From the NCBI GenBank assembly GCA_026388155.1, contig JAPLKI010000007.1, positions 121,690-185,689 of the forward strand: a DNA stretch of 64,000 nucleotides, read 5' to 3'. Shown one piece after another: positions 42,375 through 49,362 of the stretch. Positions within the stretch are counted from its first letter, which is position 1. Each line of letters starts with the position of its first letter. Source of the stretch: Elusimicrobiota bacterium. Lineage in GTDB: Bacteria > Elusimicrobiota > Elusimicrobia > Elusimicrobiales > UBA9959. A program made the translations under genes and the position numbers. The notes below the pieces were generated by a model. That model made no database searches. It saw only the letters and a list, made by a program, of their open reading frames with translations, and had not been told where the DNA came from.

Positions 42375-43162
42375 ATCGCGTTCCTGGAGAGAGCGGCTTC
42401 TTTTACAGGCGCGAAACTAAAGCGATGAACGGGAGACGGGCCTAAAGCGCGCAAGGCGGCAAGATGCGCGGCCGTGCCGTAGCCCTTGTGCGCCGCAAAA
42501 CCGTAACCCGGATATTGCGCTTCAAGGCGCGCCATCCAGCGGTCACGCAGAACCTTGGCAAAAATGCTCGCGGCGGCAACGCATAGCGAATGGGAGTCCC
42601 CGCATATCACGGGCTTCTGATTCACGGCAAGGCGTTTTATTTTATGAGGACCATCCACCAAAACAAACAAGCCCCGCCCTTTTGGAACGCGAGGTTCCGC
42701 TTGAGAGACCGCCTTGCGGGTATTGGTCCCGACTTGGGGGCCAAAAGGGCGGGGCAGGCCGGCGAATAGCGGAAGGGGCCGGAAAGAGTTTGCCTCTGGT
42801 AGTTGCGCCCCGAGGGTACGGGCAAGCCTTTTAACCGCCGCCCCCATGGCGTTGAACGTAGCTTCCAGAATATTGCAGCGGTCTATTTCCTCCGGCGCTG
42901 CCCAGCCGAAACCAAAACTTACACCTGCCTGAAGCATGGCCGAAAAAGCCGCTTCCCTTTTCGTGGGCGTCAATTTTTTACTGTCATTAATAAAGGGGGA
43001 AACGAGAGGGAAGATCAGGGGGGGGATGTGGGCGGCGCAGGCGACAACCGGGCCCGCCAAAGGGCCCCGCCCGGCCTCGTCAACGCCCACGAGGAAGTCC
43101 GGTTTTTCTTTCGCTATCAGGGAAAGGTCAAAAGTGGAAAGCGGCACAATTGTTTTTTCCAA
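42371..43162 (-). CDS. rnhB: Ribonuclease HII with an in-frame repeat insertion
   Basis: The enzyme cuts RNA in RNA-DNA hybrids. It has VGVDEAGRGPLAGPVVACA with the catalytic Asp-Glu near residue 28, LVDGPHKIKRL and AASIFAKVLRDR. At 263 residues it is longer than usual (about 200-220). The excess lies before LVDG, where an 85-bp palindromic element encodes GLPRPFGPQVGTNTRKAV and more. The start is TTG 43162 or the GTG five codons later; no ATG is available. The inserted segment lies between core strands and may be tolerated as a loop. Confidence 0.9.
   Translation of the reverse strand: MEKTIVPLSTFDLSLIAKEKPDFLVGVDEAGRGPLAGPVVACAAHIPPLIFPLVSPFINDSKKLTPTKREAAFSAMLQAGVSFGFGWAAPEEIDRCNILEATFNAMGAAVKRLARTLGAQLPEANSFRPLPLFAGLPRPFGPQVGTNTRKAVSQAEPRVPKGRGLFVLVDGPHKIKRLAVNQKPVICGDSHSLCVAAASIFAKVLRDRWMARLEAQYPGYGFAAHKGYGTAAHLAALRALGPSPVHRFSFAPVKEAALSRNAI
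42671..42755. repeat. REP-like palindromic element inside rnhB
   Basis: The ends GCCCCGCCCTTTTGG (42671-42685) and CCAAAAGGGCGGGGC (42741-42755) are a perfect 15-base inverted repeat around 55 unrelated bases. The same ends occur in the intergenic element at 26233-26316. The frame of rnhB stays open through it. Confidence 0.88.
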
Positions 43163-43174
43163 TATCCCGACCTC

Positions 43175-43266
43175 AGGGGTGAGCGGCTAGAGTCCAGGGG
43201 ATTGGATTAGGGAAGGAATTCTTTATTTCTGCACTCTCTACCCTATTCTCCAGCCCCTATCCCCTG
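43175..43266. repeat. Intergenic imperfect palindrome P5
   Basis: Left arm CAGGGGTGAGCGGCTAGAGT, core TTAGGGAAGGAATTCTTTAT, right arm CTCTACCCTATTCTCCAGCC then CCTATCCCCTG. It lies between rplS and rnhB. Confidence 0.78.
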
Positions 43267-43268
43267 TT

Positions 43269-43706
43269 TTAGATTTTGGTGTCAGAGGGAACCGGAGCCT
43301 GGGCCGTAACCGCGGGTACCGCGGCTGGAGCCTCGGTTGCCGCGGATGGCAGCTCTGTGGCGGTTTCTTTCTGAATGTTCTCTTCCAACCGCGCGGATTT
43401 GCCCGCCAGTTCCCTTAGGTAATAAATTTTTGAACGTCTTACTTTGCCGGCCTTAACCACTTCAATTTTGTCAATTCTGGGAGAATTGATGGGGAAAATG
43501 CGCTCCACCCCGACGCCGTAAGAAATTTTTCTTACGGTGATGGTTTCGGCTATGCCGCTGCCGCGCCTTGAAATGACTACGCCGTCAAAAACCTGTATCC
43601 TTTCGCTTTCACCCTCCACGACCTTGGTGTGCACTTTTACGGTATCGCCCGTCCTGAAATTGAATTTTTCTTTCTTCAGTCCGAGATGCGCTTGAATGTC
43701 CTTCAT
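43269..43706 (-). CDS. rplS: Ribosomal protein bL19 with C-terminal extension
   Basis: ATG 43706 has GGAGGAAGT upstream and gives 145 residues; the frame open to 43811 overlaps trmD. The protein has [34 protein letters not shown] and [20 protein letters not shown], all standard for L19. The usual length is about 115. The last 35 residues are a Pro/Ala/Thr-rich tail not seen in the common form. The start overlaps the trmD stop (ATGA). Confidence 0.95.
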   Translation of the reverse strand: MKDIQAHLGLKKEKFNFRTGDTVKVHTKVVEGESERIQVFDGVVISRRGSGIAETITVRKISYGVGVERIFPINSPRIDKIEVVKAGKVRRSKIYYLRELAGKSARLEENIQKETATELPSAATEAPAAVPAVTAQAPVPSDTKI

Positions 43707-44389
43707 ACTTCCTCCAGTTTGGCTTTTTTTATTAAATCCGGCCGGTGTTTTTTTGTAAGTTCCAAAGCTTTCGTCCTGCGCCAGTCTTCTATTAAAGCGT
43801 GATTTCCGCACAAAAGGACCGCCGGCACTTTTTTTCCGCGCCAGAGAGCGGGGCGGGTGTAATGCGGAGCCTCCAAAAGTGAATCGGTAAAAGTCTCTTT
43901 CACCGTGGCTTCGGCTTTCTTGAGGACCCCTGGAATAAGGCGCGTAACGGCGTCTATAACCACTGAGACCGCCGGTTCGCCGCCCGTAAGCACATAATCG
44001 CCCACGGAAAGCTCAAGGTCGGCCAGGGGAGAAATCCTCTCGTCGGTGCCTTCGTAATGGCCGCAGATAAAGATCAGGTTCTTCTTTTTTGCCAGGCGCA
44101 AGGCCAGCTTTTGCGTGAACGGCCTGCCCTTCGGGGTCAGCAGAACCGTGAAGGAACCCTTCTTTTTCACTTTTTTCAGCGCCTTGTAGACTGGTTCCGC
44201 CAGCATTACCATGCCCGTGCCGCCGCCATAAGGCTTGTCATCTACGGTACCGCGGCGGTCGCCTGAAAAATCCCTGGGGTTTAAAAAAGAAAGTTTAAGG
44301 AATCCTTCCCCGCGCGCCCGGCCGACGATACTTTCCGACAGAGCTTCGTCGACGCTGTGCGGGAATAAAGTAATAACATCAACTTTCAT
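43703..44389 (-). CDS. trmD: tRNA (guanine-37-N1)-methyltransferase
   Basis: The 228-residue SPOUT enzyme has [13 protein letters not shown] at the start, [26 protein letters not shown], the knot motif [13 protein letters not shown] and [11 protein letters not shown]. It methylates G37 next to the anticodon to prevent frameshifting. It sits between khpA and rplS as usual. rimM, normally directly upstream, is replaced here by a palindrome. Confidence 0.96.
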   Translation of the reverse strand: MKVDVITLFPHSVDEALSESIVGRARGEGFLKLSFLNPRDFSGDRRGTVDDKPYGGGTGMVMLAEPVYKALKKVKKKGSFTVLLTPKGRPFTQKLALRLAKKKNLIFICGHYEGTDERISPLADLELSVGDYVLTGGEPAVSVVIDAVTRLIPGVLKKAEATVKETFTDSLLEAPHYTRPALWRGKKVPAVLLCGNHALIEDWRRTKALELTKKHRPDLIKKAKLEEV

Positions 44390-44397
44390 AAGAACCC

Positions 44398-44487
44398 GCC
44401 ATATGCCGTATGCCTTAAGCCATAGGCTTCAAGGTGTTCCTTATGGAGCTTATGGCTTATGGCTTACGGCGTATAGCGTAAGGCCTT
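44398..44487. repeat. Intergenic imperfect palindrome P6
   Basis: Left arm ATGCCGTATGCCTTAAGCCA, core CAAGGTGTTCCTTATGG, right arm CTTATGGCTTACGGCGTAT. The arms pair over about 25 bases with a few mismatches. It occupies the place of rimM between khpA and trmD. Confidence 0.85.
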
Positions 44488-44715
44488 TTAAACCACATCC
44501 ACGAAAACTTTTTTATTCTGCGCGGCGGCGACGGCCTGTAAAAGCGTTCTTACCGACTTTATTACACGGCCTTCTTTGCCTATCAGCTTGCCCCTGTCGG
44601 CCGAGGAAACGGATAGTCTGAAACGCAGGATATTGCCGTCTTCCGAGGAAGCTATTTTTACGGCCTGGGGCTCGGTTACAAGAGCATTAACGATATACAT
44701 CAAAGCTTCTTTCAT
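44488..44715 (-). CDS. khpA: KH-domain RNA-binding protein KhpA
   Basis: ATG 44715 follows GGAGGATCCC. The 75-residue product is a single KH domain with the GKLIGKEGRVIKSVRTLL signature near residue 45. KhpA binds RNA, often with KhpB, and affects cell division and small-RNA stability in other bacteria. It lies between rpsP and trmD as in many genomes. Confidence 0.9.
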   Translation of the reverse strand: MKEALMYIVNALVTEPQAVKIASSEDGNILRFRLSVSSADRGKLIGKEGRVIKSVRTLLQAVAAAQNKKVFVDVV

Positions 44716-44727
44716 GGGATCCTCCAT

Positions 44728-45000
44728 TGTCGCGCCCCGCCCGCACTGCACAGCGTTCGGGGCGGATTAGCCGCCGCGGCCTTATAAGGTGCCGGCCGGT
44801 GCTCTACGAGGGGAAACCGCCATGCGGTGTCCCCTCAGTCGTTCGGAAAGGGTAGAGCTAAACTCCACTTCGTCGCTCGCTCAGCCGCGGACATCGCCAG
44901 AGGCCCGCGACAGGCCAAAGTCACTGCCGCCTTTGGCGGCCCGCTCATTGAACCCTTTTTAAGGGGTACCCGCCCTCATTAACGAAGGGAATCGCGCGGG
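44728..45000. repeat. Composite GC-rich repeat block between rpsP and khpA
   Basis: It starts with TGTCGCGCCCCGCCCGCACT, a unit recurring almost unchanged at 47465. It also includes the AGGGGAAACCGC-to-GCGGTGTCCCCT palindrome (44809-44835) and an inverted copy of the CTCTGGCG module (44880-44903). No gene is seen. Confidence 0.78.
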
Positions 45001-45001
45001 C

Positions 45002-45280
45002 TTATTTTGGCTCTGCAACTGGAACAGCTTTCGCGGCCTTTTTAGCCTTTAAAAACAGCGAGCCTACGGTGTCGGAAGCCTTGGCTCCGTTCTTAATCCA
45101 ACCCTCGTATTTTTCAATATTGACGGTGACTTTCTGTGCATCCTTGCCGGCTTTGGGATTATAATGGCCGATAACTTCTATGGGCTCGCCGTGCGGCCCG
45201 CGGGTTTTTTCTATGGCTACCATCCTGTAATGGGGCTGAGTTCTTTTTCCTATCCTTTGAAGCCTTAAAACTACCGCCAT
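45002..45280 (-). CDS. rpsP: Ribosomal protein bS16
   Basis: The 92-residue protein begins MAVVLRLQRIGKRTQPHYRM and contains GPHGEPIEVIGHYNPKAG and KYEGWIKNGAKASDTV, all standard for S16. GGAGGAAAAGT precedes the ATG. It heads the rpsP-khpA-trmD-rplS-rnhB-yraN cluster. An AT-rich AATATAATATAATG stretch upstream on the minus strand (about 45361-45375) is probably its promoter. Confidence 0.97.
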   Translation of the reverse strand: MAVVLRLQRIGKRTQPHYRMVAIEKTRGPHGEPIEVIGHYNPKAGKDAQKVTVNIEKYEGWIKNGAKASDTVGSLFLKAKKAAKAVPVAEPK

Positions 45281-45388
45281 ACTTTTCCTCCTTCTTACTC
45301 ACGCAAAAAAACGGCACAATCGCTCCGGCAGCCTTAAAGCCGCCGTAAGAGCGTTTAGTACATTATATTATATTCGCCGGTTGCAGCG

Positions 45389-45754
45389 CTACCCTATCAG
45401 GGATTTTATATGAGCCAGCAGGCGGGTCCAGTCATAAGGCTTGTTCACATAGATATCGGCGCCGGCGGAAAAGGCGGTTTCCATATCTCCAACCAGTCTT
45501 TTGCCGGTAAGCACGATTATTTTTATACCCTTTGTGGCGGCGTCGTTCTTTATAAGTTCGCAAAGGGTATTCCCGTCTATGCGCGGCAGACCGATATCCA
45601 CAAGCATAAGGTCGGGTTTTTCTTTTTTTGCCTGTTCCAGGCCGTCTTCACCGTCGTAGGCGATAAGCACCTTATAGCCACTGTTTTCAAGTCTTATTGA
45701 AAGCACCTTGGCTATAAGGTCTTCGTCCTCCACTATTAAAACTTTTTTTTGCAT
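45389..45754 (-). CDS. Single-domain response regulator (CheY-like)
   Basis: ATG 45754 follows GGGGGTGTAC. The 121-residue product is one receiver domain: VLIVEDEDLI with acidic residues, phospho-acceptor Asp in LMLVDIGLP, Thr in IVLTGKR and Lys in YVNKPYD. It has no output domain and probably passes signals by protein contact. Its start lies inside the end of rpe. No histidine kinase is nearby. Confidence 0.85.
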   Translation of the reverse strand: MQKKVLIVEDEDLIAKVLSIRLENSGYKVLIAYDGEDGLEQAKKEKPDLMLVDIGLPRIDGNTLCELIKNDAATKGIKIIVLTGKRLVGDMETAFSAGADIYVNKPYDWTRLLAHIKSLIG

Positions 45755-46446
45755 GTACACCCCCTGCTGAATTCAAAACGCAAACCCTTTAAAAAACCAG
45801 CCGGGTCACGCGCACCGAACACGGCGCTGCCCATTACAAGGGAGTCCGCCCCCGCTTTAACCGCGAGTTTCGCGGTGCGGGCGTTAATCCCGCCGTCAAC
45901 CTGCAGCCATATTTTGCGCCCGGAGGTTTTTATGGCCCGCCGGGCCTCCGAAATTTTATTAAGCATGGCGGAGAGGAAGCTTTGGCCGCCGAAACCCGGC
46001 TCCACCGTCATGATAAGGATCAGATCCGCCGCCTCAAGAAAGGCGGCGGCCCGCTTAAAAGGCGTTTTAGGCCGCAACGCCACCCCGGCCGCCAGCCCCA
46101 TGCTATGCACCCGCTTAAGGCAAAGCAGACTGTCTTCGGCCTCGGCATGAACCGTGATCAGCCGGGCGCCGGCGGCGGCAAAAGCGTCAATAAATTCAAG
46201 GGGACGCTCCACCATTAAATGCGCGTCCACGCCAAGGCTGGTGGATCGGGCCACCGCCCATGCCACGTCAGGTCCGAAACTCAGGTTGGGCACGAAATGT
46301 CCGTCCATTACGTCCACCTGCACCCAGTCTGCCGCGGCTTCTATTTTTTGCAGACATTTCTCCAAACGGGAGAAATCGGCTGACAGCACCGAAGGCACCA
46401 GAGATATTTCCCCGCAAGGGCGGGGGAACACGGGTTTTGTTGTCAT
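45736..46446 (-). CDS. rpe: Ribulose-phosphate 3-epimerase
   Basis: The 236-residue TIM-barrel enzyme interconverts ribulose-5-P and xylulose-5-P. It has VPSVLSADFSRL, QVDVMDGHFVPNLSFGP with metal ligands, EPGFGGQSF and VDGGINARTA. Residues 1-16 precede the usual start and are encoded by a CCCCGCAAGGGCGGGG palindrome, so the N-terminus may be repeat-derived. It overlaps the PASTA gene by ATGA and ends inside the response-regulator frame. Confidence 0.93.
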   Translation of the reverse strand: MTTKPVFPRPCGEISLVPSVLSADFSRLEKCLQKIEAAADWVQVDVMDGHFVPNLSFGPDVAWAVARSTSLGVDAHLMVERPLEFIDAFAAAGARLITVHAEAEDSLLCLKRVHSMGLAAGVALRPKTPFKRAAAFLEAADLILIMTVEPGFGGQSFLSAMLNKISEARRAIKTSGRKIWLQVDGGINARTAKLAVKAGADSLVMGSAVFGARDPAGFLKGLRFEFSRGCTCKKKF

Positions 46447-47450
46447 TTTACGGGGCGCTCTTCCACCAGAATTCCGTTCACAAAAATCCTGATTTTTTCC
46501 GCGCCGGTCAAGGGCACGACAAGGTCAATTTTTGAGCCTGGATCCCGCAGGCCGTTAAAAATTTCCCGCTCTCCGCTGTGGCCGAGCGCCACAATGCGGA
46601 TGTGACGCTGCGAACCGCTTTGTGAAACCTCGTAATGCACCCGGAACTCGCCGGCTCCGGAACCCTGGCCTTTTTTCGCGCTCACGGTAAGCGTAACTTT
46701 TGAATCCGCGGAAACCACGGTATCGGGAGCGGGAAGCTGGTCCACGATCGTGCCTGAAGGGAAAAATGAACTGCCATCCTCCACTATGTCAAAAGTGATT
46801 TTGGTTTCAGCCGACCACTGATAAGCGTCTTCGGTTTTTTTCTGTCTGAAATCCGGCATAATAATTATGCCGGCGGGCGGAGGGCCCGCCGATACCACCA
46901 CCTGCACCATGGTATTCTTAGTAACGCTGGAATCCGATTTTGGGTCCTGGGAAAGCACAATACCCTTTTCCGCTTTCAAGGAATACGACTCGGGAGTCTC
47001 GCCAAGAAGCAGAGAGCGCTGGCGCAGCAGAAGCTCGGCGTTCCTGAGCGGCAGGCCTATAAGCGTGGGAACAAAAACGGATTCTCCGCCCTGGCTGAAA
47101 ACGACTTTTACGATCTTGCCCTCCCGCACCGTGGCGCCCGAAGAGGGGACCTGGCGCAAAACCGTGCTTATGGGCACGGAGTCATTGAATTCGTAACCGG
47201 CTATCTTCATGGCCAGATTGTTCTCGCTGAGCAGCTGCAGGGCGTTCGACGCCGATTTTCCGCCGATATCGGGCACTATCACTTCCTTCCTGTTGTGGAT
47301 AACAGTTTCCATGGTCCAGGAAAAAAGAAAATAGGTGAGCAAAAAAAGCACGAGCCCGACGCCTCCCACCCTGGCGACGAAACCGGCGCTTATCAGACGC
47401 TCTTTAGTGTCTTCAGGAGAGAGCTTGGCAACAGAATCTTTTAATACCAC
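46443..47450 (-). CDS. Membrane-anchored PASTA-domain protein
   Basis: Start is GTG 47450 after GGAGAACTAA. The 335-residue product has one membrane helix (about residues 30-52). It then has two clear PASTA domains (VIVPDIGGKSASNALQLL; VFVPTLIGLPLRNAELLL), a third more divergent one, and a C-terminal beta domain. PASTA modules bind peptidoglycan or its precursors and usually belong to PknB-type kinases or PBPs. Here they stand without a kinase. The gene is transcribed ahead of rpe. Confidence 0.82.
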   Translation of the reverse strand: MVLKDSVAKLSPEDTKERLISAGFVARVGGVGLVLFLLTYFLFSWTMETVIHNRKEVIVPDIGGKSASNALQLLSENNLAMKIAGYEFNDSVPISTVLRQVPSSGATVREGKIVKVVFSQGGESVFVPTLIGLPLRNAELLLRQRSLLLGETPESYSLKAEKGIVLSQDPKSDSSVTKNTMVQVVVSAGPPPAGIIIMPDFRQKKTEDAYQWSAETKITFDIVEDGSSFFPSGTIVDQLPAPDTVVSADSKVTLTVSAKKGQGSGAGEFRVHYEVSQSGSQRHIRIVALGHSGEREIFNGLRDPGSKIDLVVPLTGAEKIRIFVNGILVEERPVK

Positions 47451-47464
47451 TTAGTTCTCCTTCT

Positions 47465-47640
47465 TGTCGCACCCCGCCCGCACTGCACAGCGTTCGGGGC
47501 GATTAACGCCGCCCTTTTTACGGTGGCGGGCGGTGCTCCCACAAGGAAGGGCGCTGCCCTCCTTGTGTTCACTCGCTATCTTCACTTCGTTCAGTCGCTC
47601 GTTAAACCTCCCGAGCAGTAATTCCTGAACAATACGGTAA
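47465..47640. repeat. Composite GC-rich repeat block between fmt and PASTA gene
   Basis: Starts TGTCGCACCCCGCCCGCACT and matches 44728-44775 with few differences. Further in, AAGGAAGGGCGCTGCCCTCCTT is a nested palindrome. No gene is seen. Confidence 0.75.
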
Positions 47641-47660
47641 ACAACTGTCGTCCCATGCTG

Positions 47661-48635
47661 TCAGCGGCCCGGCGCCGGCAGCGCTATGGCGTCCCCGGGC
47701 TTAAGTCTTAGACCGTTTAGAAAATCAGAAGCTTTTTGGGGCTTTTTTCCCTCCGGCTGAACCTCTTCAATAAACAAGCTTGAGTCGCTACATTTTATAA
47801 AAAAACCCTTTCCCCTTTCAATCGCGGAAACGCAGCCGCTTGCGGCGTTCGCGGGTATAGCTGGCGGTTCGGGAGCCAGCTCCGCTTTGAGCACCTGTAC
47901 CATAATGCGTTTTGAGCCGGCGGCGGCAAAAAACCTGGCCCTGGGCCCGCAGGCAAGGCCCCTTATCCTGTCATAATTTGTCTGGGCGCTAAGAGAAAAA
48001 TCAAGCCAGGAATGTTCCGGAGTAAGGAGGGGGGCGTAAGACGGCAAGCCCGTCTGCGGTTTTTTTATCATTTCTCCCCCGGCGATATTTTCAAGCGCGC
48101 CTAAAAGCAGCCCTGAGCCCTCAACTTCAAGTCTGGCAAAAAGACTTTGGGCGTTATCGCGCGGATCTATCGGGATCTCTCTTGCGGCGCAGACCGGGCC
48201 CGTGTCAAGCCCCGAATCCAGCCAGAAAATAGTGACCCCTGTCCGGGTTTCGCCGTTGATGAGCGTCCACTGCACCGGCGCGGCTCCCCTGTATTTCGGC
48301 AACAGCGAGAAATGGACATTTAAAAAGCCAAGACGCGCCGCTCGCAGCGCATCCTCTTTTATAAGACGGCCGTAAGCCACCACCACGCACAGATCGGGCT
48401 TCAGGAGTTCAAGCGTCTCTTTAAGCTCCGCGTCCGAGCCGGGTTGGTAAGTTTTAAGGCAAAGCCGGTCCGCAGTGCCTTTAACCGGCGGGCAGCAAAT
48501 TTTAAGGCCGCGGCCTTTGGCTCTGTCAGGCTGGGAAATAACGCCTAAAACATCATGCCCCGCCGCTGAAATATCTTTCAGAAAGCCGCAGGCGATGTCG
48601 GGGGTGCCCAGGAAGACGATTTGAAGTTTGGACAT
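47661..48635 (-). CDS. fmt: Methionyl-tRNA formyltransferase
   Basis: The 324-residue enzyme adds a formyl group from 10-formyl-THF to initiator Met-tRNA. It has VFLGTPDIACGFL near the start, the folate and catalytic region FLNVHFSLLPKYRGAAPVQW near residue 105 and WLDSGLDTGPV. The C-terminal OB-like domain starts near residue 210. It is followed upstream by def in the same direction, the usual pairing. Confidence 0.95.
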   Translation of the reverse strand: MSKLQIVFLGTPDIACGFLKDISAAGHDVLGVISQPDRAKGRGLKICCPPVKGTADRLCLKTYQPGSDAELKETLELLKPDLCVVVAYGRLIKEDALRAARLGFLNVHFSLLPKYRGAAPVQWTLINGETRTGVTIFWLDSGLDTGPVCAAREIPIDPRDNAQSLFARLEVEGSGLLLGALENIAGGEMIKKPQTGLPSYAPLLTPEHSWLDFSLSAQTNYDRIRGLACGPRARFFAAAGSKRIMVQVLKAELAPEPPAIPANAASGCVSAIERGKGFFIKCSDSSLFIEEVQPEGKKPQKASDFLNGLRLKPGDAIALPAPGR

Positions 48636-48639
48636 AGTT

Positions 48640-48720
48640 AGGGGCTAAGGGCTGGCGGTTAGCGGTTAGGGGAGGAGTTCCTTATTTTTCCACCCTATCC
48701 CCTGGCCTCTCGCCCCTGCC
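48640..48720. repeat. Intergenic imperfect palindrome P7 (overlaps def 3' end)
   Basis: Left arm AGGGGCTAAGGGCTGGCGGT, core GGGAGGAGTTCCTTATTTTT, right arm CCACCCTATCCCCTGGCC then CGCCCCTGCCG. The right arm encodes the last residues of Def (NGRGERPGDRVEK). Confidence 0.8.
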
Positions 48721-49257
48721 GTTTAGCTTGCTTTCGTCTATCTTTTTCCATTGCTTCTTTAACCTGAAGAGCGCCGGCTTTAACTTCAGCCGTGAGGCAA
48801 GCGACAGGCGGCTTATAAAAACAATGCCGTCCAGGTGGTCCAGTTCATGCTGGAGGGCCCGCGCAAAAAGCCCCTCCGCGTTTATTTCTATCGGCAGGCC
48901 CTTTTCATTAAGCGCCCTGATCTTAACCTTTGAAAATCGTTTGACCCGGACAAAAAGGCAGGGAAAAGAAAGACAGCCCTCCTCCTCATACATGGACCCG
49001 GAGCTTTCCACCATTTCAGGATTAATAAGAACGATATTCAAGTCCGCATTTCCCTCTTTTTTTATCTTTACCACCGCAAGACGCAGATCAAGGCCTATCT
49101 GGTTGGCGGCCAGTCCCAGACCTTTTACCGCGTCCATGGTTTCAAACATGTCCGAGAGCAAAGAGGGAAGCCCGCCTTTCAATTTGGCGAAGTCAACTTT
49201 ATGCGTTTTCTTTTCAAGTATTTTTTCGCCGTATTTGCAGATTCGTCGTATAGGCAT
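48682..49257 (-). CDS. def: Peptide deformylase
   Basis: The 191-residue metalloenzyme removes the N-formyl group from new proteins. It has all three motifs: GLGLAANQIG, EEGCLSFP and QHELDHLDG. The protein is longer than the usual 165-170, and its last 13 residues are encoded by the palindrome to its 3' side. Its start follows GGAGTTCTTTT, in which the SD belongs to the edge of the next palindrome. Confidence 0.95.
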   Translation of the reverse strand: MPIRRICKYGEKILEKKTHKVDFAKLKGGLPSLLSDMFETMDAVKGLGLAANQIGLDLRLAVVKIKKEGNADLNIVLINPEMVESSGSMYEEEGCLSFPCLFVRVKRFSKVKIRALNEKGLPIEINAEGLFARALQHELDHLDGIVFISRLSLASRLKLKPALFRLKKQWKKIDESKLNGRGERPGDRVEK

Positions 49258-49262
49258 AAAAG

Positions 49263-49362
49263 AACTCCAGGGGCTAGGGGTATAAGAACAGGGGCTAGGG
49301 GCGAGAGGATAGGATAAGGAACTCCTTCCCTAACCCCTATTCACTATTCGCTAACCCCTGTC
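49263..49362. repeat. Intergenic imperfect palindrome P8
   Basis: Left arm with AGGGGCTAGGGGTATAAG and GGGGCTAGGGGCGAGAGG, core GATAAGGAACTCCTTCCC, right arm CCCCTATTCACTATTCGCTA then ACCCCTG. It lies between the APC transporter and def genes. Confidence 0.82.
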
